A stretch of DNA of 64,000 bases, from assembly GCF_014646215.1 (NCBI RefSeq), contig NZ_BMNA01000005.1:1-64000 (forward strand), written 5' to 3'. The notes beneath the pieces are model-generated. The model saw only the letters and a program-made list of their open reading frames with translations. It searched no databases and was not told where the DNA came from. The DNA comes from Nakamurella endophytica. GTDB lineage: Bacteria; Actinomycetota; Actinomycetes; Mycobacteriales; Nakamurellaceae. The position numbers and the translations under genes are program-made. This document shows positions 1-10,710 of this stretch, piece after piece. Every line of letters starts with the position of its first letter. The stretch's first letter is position 1.

Positions 1-2
1 GG

Positions 3-71
3 CGCGACGGCGTCGAGGCGCTGTGGATCCTGACCCGCGAACGCCGCCGCCGACCCATCCCCGTCCCGTGA
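3..71 (+). CDS. 3' end of an unidentified gene (partial)
   Basis: An open frame enters from the left edge and stops at the TGA at 69-71; the visible tail reads RDGVEALWILTRERRRRPIP. The basic tail and codon use look like real coding sequence, and the next gene starts 55 bp later in the same direction. Only about 22 residues are visible, so no family can be assigned. Confidence 0.4.
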   Translation, partial: RDGVEALWILTRERRRRPIPVP

Positions 72-126
72 GCAGGCGCCTGTCGACGGCGCGCCCTGCA
101 ACGGCGGTCCCGGACCGGGCCGCCCG

Positions 127-1473
127 GTGATCACCGCGCTGAGCTGGATCGTCCTCGCCGCCTGCACCGTCGCGCTGCTGGTCCTCGGCCGCTCCCGCAC
201 GGCCGTCCCGCTCGGCGTGTCCGTGCTGGTCGGCGCGGTGCTGCGGATCGGTTACGCGGCGCTGACGTCCCGGCGCTACACGCCGAACGACGTCGCCTCC
301 TACTTCCAGTCCACCGGCCGGCTGGTCCTGGAGGGCCGGGACCCGGTGCACGACCTGCCGCACCGGCAGTGGAACTTCCTCGAGCTCATGCCCTGGGTGC
401 ACGCGGCCGAGCTGCAGACCGGGTTGCCCTGGGTCTACGCGGTCAAGATCGCGCCCATCCTCTGCGACCTGGTCGTCATCGTGCTGGTCGCCCGGCTGGC
501 CAGGTCCGACGGACCCGCCCGGGCGCTGCAGTACGCCGTCAACCCGCTGTCGCTGCTGGTGGTGTCGCTGCACGGTCAGGTCGAGCCGGTCGCGCTGGCC
601 CTGGCGCTCGGTGCCGTCGTGCTGCTGCGGCGCCGGTGGCCGGTGTTGGCCGGCGTGCTGCTGGGCGCCGCCGTCGCCGCGAAGACCTGGCCGGTGGTGA
701 TCCTGGTGGCCGTGCTGCCGCTGCGCAGACCGGTGGTGGCGCTGCGGATCCTCGTCGGCGCCGCGGTCGTGCCGGTGCTCTGCCTGCTCTCCGGTGTGCT
801 CTTCCTGGACACCGACCCCGTGCACGACGTGCTGCACATGACCAGCTACTCGTCGTACGTCTCGCTGTGGACGTGGTCGGCCGTGGTCATCCAGACCGTC
901 GACGTCAAGGGTGGTTACGACTCCCCGGTCGGATCCGTGGGGTCCCTGCTGCTGCTCGCCGGCGTCGCGGTGACGCTGTACCTGCTGCGCCGCCGGCCGC
1001 CCGAGGTGCGGGCCTTCGGAGTGCTGTGCGCCGCGCTGATCTGCACCGCGGGCTTCAGCACCCAGTACCTGATGTGGGTGCTGCCGTGGGCGTTCCTGCT
1101 GTCCGGTCCGGTGCGGCTCTGGTTCGTCGCCGCCTCGACCGCCTGGGGCGCGGTGTTCTACCTGCACCCGTTCCCCGAGTACGAGCAGTACCTGCGGGGC
1201 ATGTCCTGGTTGCCGTGGGCGCTGCTGGTGCTGCTGCTCGTCGAGCAGGTGCGGCAGGCCCGGGTGGCCGAGGTCGCCGGCGCACCCCTGGGCGCCGACC
1301 GCCCCGACGGCGCCAGGACCGCCGACCCGGACGCCGTCCGAGCGGAGACCCCCGCCGGAGTCGGCCCCGGCAGCGCGGCGGCCGAGGCCGCGTCCGGATC
1401 GGACCGTGGAGCACCCCGCTCCCGGGACGCCGACCCGGTCACCGCACCGTTGGCCCTGCGCCCGCCACCCTGA
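127..1473 (+). CDS. Polytopic membrane glycosyltransferase (GT87/DUF2029-like)
   Basis: A 448-residue integral membrane protein with about ten hydrophobic segments in residues 5-385. The loop after the first segments holds the NDVASYF and GRDPVHDL stretches, and the YAVNPLSLLVVSLHGQVEP motif resembles polyprenyl-phosphate-dependent mannosyl/arabinosyltransferases of the GT87 (DUF2029) and related GT-C families. Such enzymes transfer sugars from lipid-linked donors on the outer face of the membrane during envelope glycan assembly. The last 65 residues are hydrophilic, rich in Ala, Pro, Asp and Gly, and probably disordered. The start is a GTG. Acceptor and sugar are unknown; the family assignment rests on topology and motif resemblance only. 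Confidence 0.65.
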   Translation: MITALSWIVLAACTVALLVLGRSRTAVPLGVSVLVGAVLRIGYAALTSRRYTPNDVASYFQSTGRLVLEGRDPVHDLPHRQWNFLELMPWVHAAELQTGLPWVYAVKIAPILCDLVVIVLVARLARSDGPARALQYAVNPLSLLVVSLHGQVEPVALALALGAVVLLRRRWPVLAGVLLGAAVAAKTWPVVILVAVLPLRRPVVALRILVGAAVVPVLCLLSGVLFLDTDPVHDVLHMTSYSSYVSLWTWSAVVIQTVDVKGGYDSPVGSVGSLLLLAGVAVTLYLLRRRPPEVRAFGVLCAALICTAGFSTQYLMWVLPWAFLLSGPVRLWFVAASTAWGAVFYLHPFPEYEQYLRGMSWLPWALLVLLLVEQVRQARVAEVAGAPLGADRPDGARTADPDAVRAETPAGVGPGSAAAEAASGSDRGAPRSRDADPVTAPLALRPPP

Positions 1474-1593
1474 CCGGGGTCACCGGCACGCGGGGGACGG
1501 ACGGCCCGGGAACGCGCGGGCTGCCACCCTGGCAGGCGCGGGGCTGCCGACCCGGCGGGTACCGCAGGACACGGCCGATCAGGCTCGGACGGG

Positions 1594-1665
1594 TGGGCGC
1601 GGACGGGTTCGAACCGCCGACCGCCCGGGTGTAAACCGGGTGCTCTTCCGCTGAGCTACGCGCCC
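1594..1665 (-). tRNA. tRNA-Val (anticodon TAC)
   Basis: Minus-strand cloverleaf of 72 nt: a 7-bp acceptor (GGGCGCG/CGCGCCC), D-arm with AGCGGAA loop, anticodon stem CCCGG/CCGGG around loop TTTACAC giving anticodon TAC, and T-arm with GTTCGAA. The discriminator is A and CCA is not encoded (ACCC follows). It lies between two oppositely oriented genes and reads GTA valine codons, which are rare in DNA this GC-rich. Confidence 0.95.
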
Positions 1666-1770
1666 GTCGCGGGCGTGCCCGGCACGCCCGCCGTCCCTCA
1701 GTCTCGCAGACCCGACCGGGTCGGCCCGGCCGTCGGCCCGCTCGGAGCCGCCGGCCGGTGCCCCGCCCGG

Positions 1771-2238
1771 TCAGACCTCGGCGAGGGCGTCGATCGCCCG
1801 CCGCCAGGCCGCCTGGTCGCGCGCCTGTCCCGGCTCCTGCACCTCCGACCACCGCAGCACGCCCGAGGTGTCGACCAGGAAGGTGCCGCGGTTGGGCATA
1901 CCGGCGTCCTCCCGGAACACGCCGTAGGTGCGGGAGACCGCGCCGTGCGGCCAGAAGTCCGACAGCAGCGGAAAGTCGAAGCCCTGGTCCTGCGACCAGG
2001 CCAGCAGCGACGGCGCCGGGTCGCACGAGACGGCCAGGATCTGCACCCGCTCGTTCTGGAAGCTGGCCAGGTCGTCCCGCACGCTGCACAGCTCGCCGGT
2101 GCAGACCCGGGAGAAGGCGAACGGGTAGAAGACGACCAGGGCAGCCCGTTCCCCGCGGTACGACGACAGCGTCACCGGCGTGCGGTGGGCGTCGGGCAGG
2201 GTCCAGTCGGGCGCCGGGGCGCCGATCTCCAGGGACAC
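1771..2238 (-). CDS. ahpE: AhpE-type 1-Cys peroxiredoxin
   Basis: Thiol peroxidase that reduces hydroperoxides and peroxynitrite in the cytoplasm. The protein closely follows mycobacterial AhpE along its length: the YPFAFSRVCTGEL motif carries the peroxidatic Cys, and FPLLSDFWPHGAVS, NRGTF and EPGQARDQ are family signatures. A second Cys lies four residues after the first (VCTGELC); in a 1-Cys enzyme the resolving thiol normally comes from mycothiol or mycoredoxin. The GTG at 2238 is preferred because GAGAGG lies 8 nt upstream and the product then begins MSLEIGAPAPDW; a GTG at 2247 is an in-frame alternative. The ahpE-DUF3052-aceE neighbourhood is the same as in Mycobacterium. Confidence 0.93.
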   Translation of the reverse strand: MSLEIGAPAPDWTLPDAHRTPVTLSSYRGERAALVVFYPFAFSRVCTGELCSVRDDLASFQNERVQILAVSCDPAPSLLAWSQDQGFDFPLLSDFWPHGAVSRTYGVFREDAGMPNRGTFLVDTSGVLRWSEVQEPGQARDQAAWRRAIDALAEV

Positions 2239-2383
2239 GGGGCACACCTCTCCGGCCGCAACGGGCCCGGCGGGTCGGACGCGGCCGCAGGCGCGGCCCC
2301 GAAACGTGCACCCGGACCGGGCGACGGGCCGGACCGGGCGATACCGCGGATCAGCGGTGGATCGGCGGCGGCTCAGCGGTGGC

Positions 2384-2812
2384 TCAGCGGCGGATGCGGC
2401 CCTGCTTGGCCCGGGCCAGCTTGCCGATCATCCACGGGCCGCCGCTGGGCACCGTCGTGGTCTGCGCCAGGCCGGCGGTGCGGGTGGCCTCGGCGATGTC
2501 GCTCGGCTCGACGTAGCCCTCGGTGCCGGTCTTCGGGGTGAGCAGCCAGATCACCCCGTCATCGGCCAGCAGGGTGATCGCGTCGACCAGCGCGTCGGTC
2601 AGGTCGCCGTCGGAGTCGCGCCACCACAGGATCACCGCGTCCAGGACGTCGTCGGCGTCCTCGTCGAGCAGATCGCCCTGGATCAGCTCCTCGATCGCGG
2701 ACCGCAGGTCGTGGTCGACGTCGTCGTCGTACCCGATCTCGCCCACGACGTCGCCCGCGGACAGGCCCAACCGCGACGCCACGGTCGCGGCCTGTCCCGA
2801 CACCCCACTCAT
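2384..2812 (-). CDS. DUF3052 family protein
   Basis: A 142-residue acidic protein of the actinobacterial DUF3052 family, recognised from VASRLGLSAGDVVGEIGYDDDVDHDLR, split here as the GLSAGDVVGEIGYDDDVD core, followed by an Asp-rich VLDAVILWWRDSDGDL segment and a C-terminal KTGTEGYVEPSDIAEA stretch with basic tail. The biochemical role is unknown; the gene is usually found between ahpE and aceE, as here. The ATG at 2812 is chosen; GGAGAGG is 12 nt upstream and the protein then begins MSGVSGQAATVASRLG. A GTG at 2833 would add seven residues. It is divergent from aceE across 376 bp. Confidence 0.85.
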   Translation of the reverse strand: MSGVSGQAATVASRLGLSAGDVVGEIGYDDDVDHDLRSAIEELIQGDLLDEDADDVLDAVILWWRDSDGDLTDALVDAITLLADDGVIWLLTPKTGTEGYVEPSDIAEATRTAGLAQTTTVPSGGPWMIGKLARAKQGRIRR

Positions 2813-3188
2813 GGCGCTGTCCACCCTCTCCACGCTCGTCCGACCGCGTCACGCCGCTCGACGGCGGCCGCCGCAGTCCGCTGACCGGCTGCGATCCCGC
2901 CACGGCCGGCTGTCACCGGCCCGCGCGTTGCACCACAGTATGCGGGGCGGGCCGCGCCACCGAGACCCTCGGCGCCGATCCGGTGCGCCGGCGTCGCCGG
3001 CGCGGCGCCGCGGACCGTCGCGACCGGCCCCGTCCCGGGGGTGCGAGGTGGCTGTCGGGGGCGTGCGGGAGGATGCTGGATGACGGTCGCGTGCACCCCC
3101 GCGCGGCCGTGCCGGGCCGGCGTGTCGGCCGGTCGTCACCGACCGGGCCGGTGGGCCGCCCCGGATCCGACAGCGACGAGGAGATCCC
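2813..3188. other. Divergent intergenic region upstream of aceE
   Basis: 376 bp between the DUF3052 gene and aceE. It must hold promoters for both directions, but I see no convincing -10/-35 pair or operator. The only clear signal is the GAGGAG ribosome binding site at 3178-3183, which fixes the TTG start of aceE. No small gene is supported. Confidence 0.5.
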
Positions 3189-6029
<2,841 letters not shown>

Positions 6030-6076
6030 CCGTCGCGGCGGCCGCTCCAGGGATCCCGCCGGCTCCTGATCGGACG

Positions 6077-6108
6077 CCCGCTCCCCGGCCACCCGGCCGG
6101 GGAGCGGG
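6077..6108 (+). terminator. Terminator hairpin after aceE
   Basis: Perfect 14-bp inverted repeat (left arm 6077-6090, loop ACCC, right arm 6095-6108) 47 bp after the aceE stop. It has no T-tract, as is common for intrinsic terminators in high-GC actinobacteria. Confidence 0.8.
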
Positions 6109-6351
6109 ACCGGGTCGGTGCGGTGGGACGGGCTCGCTCCGGACGGGGTCCGGCCGGCCCGGCAGAGGGACAGCTGATCGTTTTCAGGTGTAGCCACACC
6201 CGATCGCCGCACGGTATCTTTTCGGCGTTGTTGCTCTTCTCCTGGTGCCTGTGGCTCCGACGGGGTTGGCGCATCCCCTCGGCCGGAGAAGGACCCGCCC
6301 GGGGTGTCCTACAACCGCGATCACCGCGGACAACGCTCGAGGAGAGCAAGC
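6109..6351 (+). promoter_or_regulatory. Promoter and 5' leader region of the cold-shock gene
   Basis: 243 bp between the aceE terminator and the csp start, with a relatively AT-rich stretch at about 6176-6245. A small hairpin GGTGT-AGCC-ACACC lies at 6187-6200. GGAG at 6341-6344 is the ribosome binding site. Cold-shock genes often have long structured leaders; whether this leader is regulatory is inference. Confidence 0.4.
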
Positions 6352-6555
6352 ATGGCGCAGGGAACTGTGAAGTGGTTCAACGCGGAGAAGGGCTACGGCT
6401 TCATCTCCCCCGACGACGGCTCTGGCGACGTCTTCGTGCACTACTCGGCCATCACCGGGACCGGCTACAAGTCGCTCGAGGAGAGCCAGCGGGTGCAGTT
6501 CGAGGTCGAGCAGTCGCCGAAGGGCCCGCAGGCCACCGGCGTCCAGGCTCTCTGA
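6352..6555 (+). CDS. cspA: Cold-shock domain protein
   Basis: A 67-residue single-domain cold-shock protein (OB fold) that binds single-stranded RNA and DNA and prevents or melts mRNA secondary structure. It has both nucleic-acid-binding motifs: KGYGFI (RNP1-like) and DVFVHY (RNP2-like), plus the standard [14 protein letters not shown] start and KGPQATGV end. The ATG at 6352 has GGAG about 8 nt upstream; longer in-frame starts add a non-family N-terminus. A strong hairpin follows the gene at 6587-6617, making it monocistronic. Confidence 0.96.
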   Translation: MAQGTVKWFNAEKGYGFISPDDGSGDVFVHYSAITGTGYKSLEESQRVQFEVEQSPKGPQATGVQAL

Positions 6556-6586
6556 GACACGACGCACCGACGCCACGGCGTCCCCG

Positions 6587-6617
6587 AAGGCCGGCACCGC
6601 ACTGCGGTGCCGGCCTT
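6587..6617 (+). terminator. Terminator hairpin after csp
   Basis: Perfect 15-bp inverted repeat, arms 6587-6601 and 6603-6617, 32 bp after the stop codon. In practice the central bases form the loop. The right arm ends in TT with no U-run. Confidence 0.8.
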
Positions 6618-6815
6618 CTGCGTCCCCGTGCCCGCCGGCCGCGCGATGCCGACCTCGGGCCACGCACGCGCCCACCGCACCGTGCCGCGCCTCGGGCTCG
6701 GCGGCGCGCGCCCCGCACCGCACCGCCGTCGGTGCACCCGGGCACCGGACCGGACCGCCGTCCGCTCCTTCGCCGTTCCCGCCGGCGCCGCCCGCGCGGC
6801 TGGCACGCTGACCGG

Positions 6816-8012
6816 GTGAGCACCACGGCCGCCGGGCTGAGCACCGCGACGGTCCGGCGCATCGAACGGGCCGCGGGCGGGGCGGCCACCCGCGCCGTCG
6901 CCCTGATGGACGCCAAACTGCCCTGGTTCCGCACCCTGCCCGCGGCGCAGCGGTCCGCCGTCACCCTGGTCGCCCAGGCCGGGATCTCCGGGTACGTCGA
7001 CTGGCTGGCCGCCGGCGAGGCCGCCCGGGGACCGGGCGGAGCCGCCGTCCCGTCCGTCGGATCGATGTTCGGGCAGGCGCCCCGCGAGCTCGTCCGGTGG
7101 GTGTCGCTGCGCCGGACCGTGGAGCTGGTCCGGGTGGCCATCTCCGTCGCCGAGGAACTGTTCCCGGCGCTCGCCGCCGATCCCGACGAGGCGTCCGCGG
7201 TGACCCTGTCGCTGCTGCGCTACTCCCGCGAGGTCGCGTTCTCCGCCGCCGCGATCTACGCGGCCGCCGCCGAGAGCCGGGGAGCGTGGGACCAGCGGCT
7301 CGAGGCGCTCGTGGTCGACGCGCTGGTCCGCGGCGAGAACGACGACTCGCTGGCGTCCCGCGCCGCCGCGCTGGACTGGGACCTGACCCGGCCCGTCGTC
7401 GTGCTGGTCGGTAACCCGCCGGACGGCGACGCCCGCAGCATCGTGGCGGACGCGCTGGGCGTCCCCACCCGGGACGGGCGCTGGCTGCTGCTCGGCCAGC
7501 ACCGCGGCCGGCTGATCGTCGTGGTCACCGCCGGCGATGCCGACGAGCTCGAGGTGGCGGCGACCGCGGCGGTCGCGGCGTTCGGTGCGGGACCGGTGGT
7601 CCGCGGGCCGACCGGCGTCGGCCTGCCCGGCGCCATCCGCTCGGCGCGGGACGCGCTGTCCGGCATGCGGGCCGTCGTCGCCTGGCCGCAGGCGCCGCGC
7701 GGCGTACCCGCCGCCCGCCTGCTGCCCGAACGCGCGCTGGCCGGCGACGCCGACGCGCTCGAGGAGCTGCGCAGCACGGTCCACGCGCCGCTGCAGGCCG
7801 CCGGCGACACGCTGCTGCGCACCCTGGACGCCTACCTCGATCGCGGCGGCGCGCTCGAACCGACCGCACGGGACCTGTACGTCCACGTCAACACGGTGCG
7901 GTACCGGCTGCGCCGGGTCGCGGAGCTGACCGGTCTCGACCCCTGGGTGAGCCGGGACGCGGCCACGCTGCGGGCCGCGTTGACAGCCGGGCGGCTGGCC
8001 ACCGGCGGGTGA
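6816..8012 (+). CDS. fasR: PucR-type transcriptional regulator of fatty-acid synthesis (FasR-like)
   Basis: A 398-residue regulator. The C-terminal 65 residues form the PucR-family helix-turn-helix: LLRTLDAYLDRGG, TARDLYVHVNTVRYRLRRVAELTG. The N-terminal and central parts match the actinobacterial regulator always found just upstream of fabD, shown in Streptomyces (FasR) to bind the fabD promoter and activate the fabD-fabH-acpP-fabF operon. A GTG start is taken at 6816; no strong ribosome binding site precedes it. The gene is 178 bp upstream of fabD and in the same direction; the gap holds a candidate operator (8091-8107). What effector it senses is not visible in the sequence. Confidence 0.88.
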   Translation: MSTTAAGLSTATVRRIERAAGGAATRAVALMDAKLPWFRTLPAAQRSAVTLVAQAGISGYVDWLAAGEAARGPGGAAVPSVGSMFGQAPRELVRWVSLRRTVELVRVAISVAEELFPALAADPDEASAVTLSLLRYSREVAFSAAAIYAAAAESRGAWDQRLEALVVDALVRGENDDSLASRAAALDWDLTRPVVVLVGNPPDGDARSIVADALGVPTRDGRWLLLGQHRGRLIVVVTAGDADELEVAATAAVAAFGAGPVVRGPTGVGLPGAIRSARDALSGMRAVVAWPQAPRGVPAARLLPERALAGDADALEELRSTVHAPLQAAGDTLLRTLDAYLDRGGALEPTARDLYVHVNTVRYRLRRVAELTGLDPWVSRDAATLRAALTAGRLATGG

Positions 8013-8090
8013 CGGCCGGACACCCGCGCGTGGCCCCCGGACGGTGGCGGCGGCCCCGAGCCGCACGGCGCAGCGGTCGGGACTTGAACG

Positions 8091-8107
8091 AACCCGACCG
8101 TCGGTTT
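8091..8107. promoter_or_regulatory. Candidate FasR operator upstream of fabD
   Basis: Inverted repeat AACCCGAC-C-GTCGGTTT: 8-bp arms with 7 of 8 complementary positions around a single central base, 83 bp upstream of the fabD start. Streptomyces FasR binds the fabD promoter, so this palindrome is the best candidate target. Assignment is inference from position and symmetry. Confidence 0.45.
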
Positions 8108-8190
8108 GTAGGGATCCTCCAGACTTCCGGGCCCAGGTTCGGGCGCGCCGCCCGCGCGCGTCGTGACCGTTCCGTGATTGGCTACGACGC

Positions 8191-9120
8191 GTGTTGGCCG
8201 TCGTCGCCCCCGGGCAGGGCTCCCAGAAGCCCGGCATGCTCGCCCCCTGGCTCGAGACGGACGGGGCCGCCGCCACCCTGGACCGGTTCTCCGCCGCCGC
8301 CGGGCTGGACCTGACCAGGCTCGGGACCTCGGCGTCGGCCGACGAGATCAAGGACACCGCGGTCACCCAGCCGCTGGTCGTCGCCGCCGCGCTGCTGGCC
8401 GCCACCGCGCTCGACCTGCCGGCCTCCGCCGTCACCGCCGGGCACTCGGTCGGCGAACTGGCCGCCGCGGCACTGGCCGGGGTGCTCACCGACGACGACG
8501 CCGTCCGGCTCGCCGGCATCCGGGGCGCGGCGATGGGCCGGGCGTGCGCCGTGACCCCGACCTCGATGGCCGCCGTGCTCGGCGGGACCGCCGACGACGT
8601 GCTGGCCGCTCTCGCCGGGCTGGACCTGGTCGGTGCCAACGTCAACGGCGCCGGCCAGATCGTCGCTGCCGGTGCCGAGCCGGCGATCCGCCGGCTGGCG
8701 GCCGAGCCGCCGGCCGGCACCCGGGTCATCCCCCTGCAGGTCGCGGGCGCGTTCCACACCGCCTTCATGGCCCCGGCGCAGGACGAGCTGCGGGACCGGG
8801 TCGCGGACATCCCGGTGTCGGACGCCCGCCGGCCGCTGCTCACCAACTCCGACGGATCCGTCGTCGAGGGTGCCGGCTCGGGCAGCCGGTACCTGCGCCT
8901 GCTGGTGGACCAGGTGACCCGCCCGGTGCGCTGGGACCGCTGCATGGCGACCTTCCGTGGACTGGGCGTCACCGGCGTGCTCGAACTGCCGCCGGCCGGC
9001 ACGCTCGTCGGGCTGGTGAAGCGCGACCTCAAGGGCGTGGCGACGCTGGCCCTGCGCACCCCCGACGACCTGGACGCCGCGGCCGCGTTCGTCCGCGAGC
9101 ACGAAGGAGTGCCGGCATGA
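8191..9120 (+). CDS. fabD: Malonyl-CoA:ACP transacylase
   Basis: Transfers malonate from CoA to acyl carrier protein, supplying extender units for fatty-acid elongation. The 309-residue protein has the N-terminal APGQGSQ motif, the nucleophile elbow GHSVGEL with the active Ser at residue 86, and the QVAGAFHT motif with the catalytic His. First gene of the fabD-fabH-acpP-fabF-accD cluster; the stop overlaps the fabH start (ATGA). The GTG at 8191 lacks a ribosome binding site, so translation may be from a leaderless or very short-leader mRNA. Confidence 0.96.
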   Translation: MLAVVAPGQGSQKPGMLAPWLETDGAAATLDRFSAAAGLDLTRLGTSASADEIKDTAVTQPLVVAAALLAATALDLPASAVTAGHSVGELAAAALAGVLTDDDAVRLAGIRGAAMGRACAVTPTSMAAVLGGTADDVLAALAGLDLVGANVNGAGQIVAAGAEPAIRRLAAEPPAGTRVIPLQVAGAFHTAFMAPAQDELRDRVADIPVSDARRPLLTNSDGSVVEGAGSGSRYLRLLVDQVTRPVRWDRCMATFRGLGVTGVLELPPAGTLVGLVKRDLKGVATLALRTPDDLDAAAAFVREHEGVPA

Positions 9121-10100
9121 GCGGCGCCGTCATCCGCCCCGCACAGGGCGCACCCGGGGCCCGGGTGGCCGGGCTCGGCCACTACCGGCCGGACCGGGTG
9201 GTGACCAACGACGACCTGGCGCAGACCCTGGACACCAACGACGAGTGGGTGCGCACCCGGGTCGGGATCCAGGAGCGCCGGTTCGCCGGGCCGGACGAGT
9301 CCGTCGTCTCCATGGGTGCCATCGCGGCCGCCAAGGCGATGGCCGAGGCCGGCGTCACCGCCGCCGACGTCGACGCCGTCATCGTGGCGACCTGCACGCT
9401 GCCCACCCAGATCCCGCACGCGGCCACCCAGATCGCCGGCCGCCTGGGCATCCACGCGCCCGGCTCGTTCGACGTCAACGCCGCGTGCGCCGGCTTCTGC
9501 TACGGGCTCGAGGTGGCGGCGCAGGCCGTCCGGTCGGGCGCCGCGACGACCGTGCTGCTGGTCGGCTCCGAGAAGCTCACCGACTGGGTGGACCCCACCG
9601 ACCGGGCGAACGCGATCATCTTCGCGGACGGCGCGGGCGCGGTGGTCGTCACCGGCGCGGACACCGAGGGCGTGGGGCCGGTCGCCTGGGGCAGCGCCGA
9701 GGACCTGACCGAGACGATCAACATCCCCGACCGCGCGTCGTTCATCCACCAGGAGGGCCAGTCCGTCTTCCGCTGGGCCACCACCGCGATCGCCCCGGTC
9801 GCAGAGCGGGCGGTGCGGATGGCCGGCCTGGAGCTGGCCGACGTGGACGTGCTGGTCACCCACCAGGCAAACCTGCGCATCGTCGACGCCATCGCCCGCA
9901 AGCTGGTCTCGGCCGGCGCCCGCGACGACCTGCGCGTCGCGCGGGACATCGTCACCACCGGCAACACCTCGTCGGCGTCCATCCCCGTCGCGCTGGACCG
10001 CATGCGGGCCGCGGGCGAGGTCGCCTCCGGCGAGGTGGTGCTGGCCATCGGGTTCGGTGCCGGGCTGACCTACGCCGGGCAGGTCTTCCGGTGCCCCTGA
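9117..10100 (+). CDS. fabH: Beta-ketoacyl-ACP synthase III
   Basis: Starts fatty-acid synthesis by condensing an acyl-CoA primer with malonyl-ACP. The 327-residue protein carries the full Cys-His-Asn triad: Cys124 in NAACAGF, His in HQANLRI and Asn in TTGNTSSAS. In actinobacteria the enzyme typically accepts branched primers; the primer specificity here cannot be read off directly. The ATG overlaps the fabD stop by 4 bp and is preceded by AAGGAG, so the two genes are translationally coupled. A 202-bp gap with a 7-bp hairpin at 10230-10249 separates it from acpP. Confidence 0.96.
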   Translation: MSGAVIRPAQGAPGARVAGLGHYRPDRVVTNDDLAQTLDTNDEWVRTRVGIQERRFAGPDESVVSMGAIAAAKAMAEAGVTAADVDAVIVATCTLPTQIPHAATQIAGRLGIHAPGSFDVNAACAGFCYGLEVAAQAVRSGAATTVLLVGSEKLTDWVDPTDRANAIIFADGAGAVVVTGADTEGVGPVAWGSAEDLTETINIPDRASFIHQEGQSVFRWATTAIAPVAERAVRMAGLELADVDVLVTHQANLRIVDAIARKLVSAGARDDLRVARDIVTTGNTSSASIPVALDRMRAAGEVASGEVVLAIGFGAGLTYAGQVFRCP

Positions 10101-10302
10101 CCCCCGCCCCGACTCTCGCCGTGGCCGTGCCGGTACGCCCCGCGGCCCTGCCGGTACGCCGCCCCCGGGGCCGGCCGGAGCCGGTCGGGCAGAATGCCCG
10201 GCGGACCGGGGATCACCGTCCCCCACCGGCCGGCGGCGACCTCCGCCGGTGCCACCCCACCAGAGCCGCGGAGGTCCGCGGACACCGTCGAAAGGACACA
10301 CC

Positions 10303-10545
10303 GTGACCAACGAGGAGATCCTGCCCGGTCTTGCCGAGATCGTCGAGGAGGTCGCCGGGGTCAGCAAGGACGACGTCTCGCCGGAGAAGTCCTTCGTCGA
10401 CGACCTGGACATCGACTCGCTGTCGATGGTCGAGATCGCCGTGCAGGCCGAGGACAAGTTCGGCGTGAAGATCCCGGACGACGAGCTGGCCAACCTCAAG
10501 ACCGTCGGCGACGCGGTCGACTACATCGCCCGCAACTCCAGCTGA
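10303..10545 (+). CDS. acpP: Acyl carrier protein
   Basis: An 80-residue acidic carrier protein that holds growing acyl chains on a 4'-phosphopantetheine arm attached to Ser39 in DIDSLSMVE. Helix III has the usual FGVKIPDDELANLKTVGD sequence. It serves FabD, FabH and FabF encoded around it. The GTG start has AAAGGA 6 nt upstream; a longer in-frame start would add 18 residues unlike any ACP. A long hairpin follows directly after the stop. Confidence 0.97.
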   Translation: MTNEEILPGLAEIVEEVAGVSKDDVSPEKSFVDDLDIDSLSMVEIAVQAEDKFGVKIPDDELANLKTVGDAVDYIARNSS

Positions 10546-10552
10546 CACCGGC

Positions 10553-10586
10553 CTCCCGGGACGCGCGCACCGCGCCGTCCCGGGAG
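10553..10586 (+). terminator. Hairpin between acpP and fabF (terminator or attenuator)
   Basis: CTCCCGGGAC (10553-10562) pairs perfectly with GTCCCGGGAG (10577-10586), and the inner GCGC/GCGC (10563-10566, 10572-10575) can extend the stem past one bulged base. It begins 8 bp after the acpP stop. It may terminate part of the transcripts so that ACP is made in excess over FabF, or protect the acpP mRNA 3' end; this is inference. Confidence 0.65.
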
Positions 10587-10710
10587 CCGGCCCCAGGTCC
10601 GGGCCCCGCCGATCGGCGCGGGACGACCGGCCGCACCCGGTACCGGACCGTCCCGGACCATCGGGAACCTCTTCTCCCTCCCCACCCGACGTGACAGGCG
10701 GTGAACCGCG

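Noticed and set aside
8080..8115. Sequence GGGACTTGAAC...CGACCGTCGGTTTGTAG resembling the 3' half of a reversed tRNA
   Set aside because: The T-stem cannot pair correctly and no acceptor, anticodon or D-arm follows; the palindrome is better explained as a regulator site upstream of fabD.
10230..10249. Hairpin CCGGCGG-CGACCT-CCGCCGG between fabH and acpP as a terminator
   Set aside because: Only 7 bp, and stems of this size are frequent by chance at this GC content; not called as a feature.
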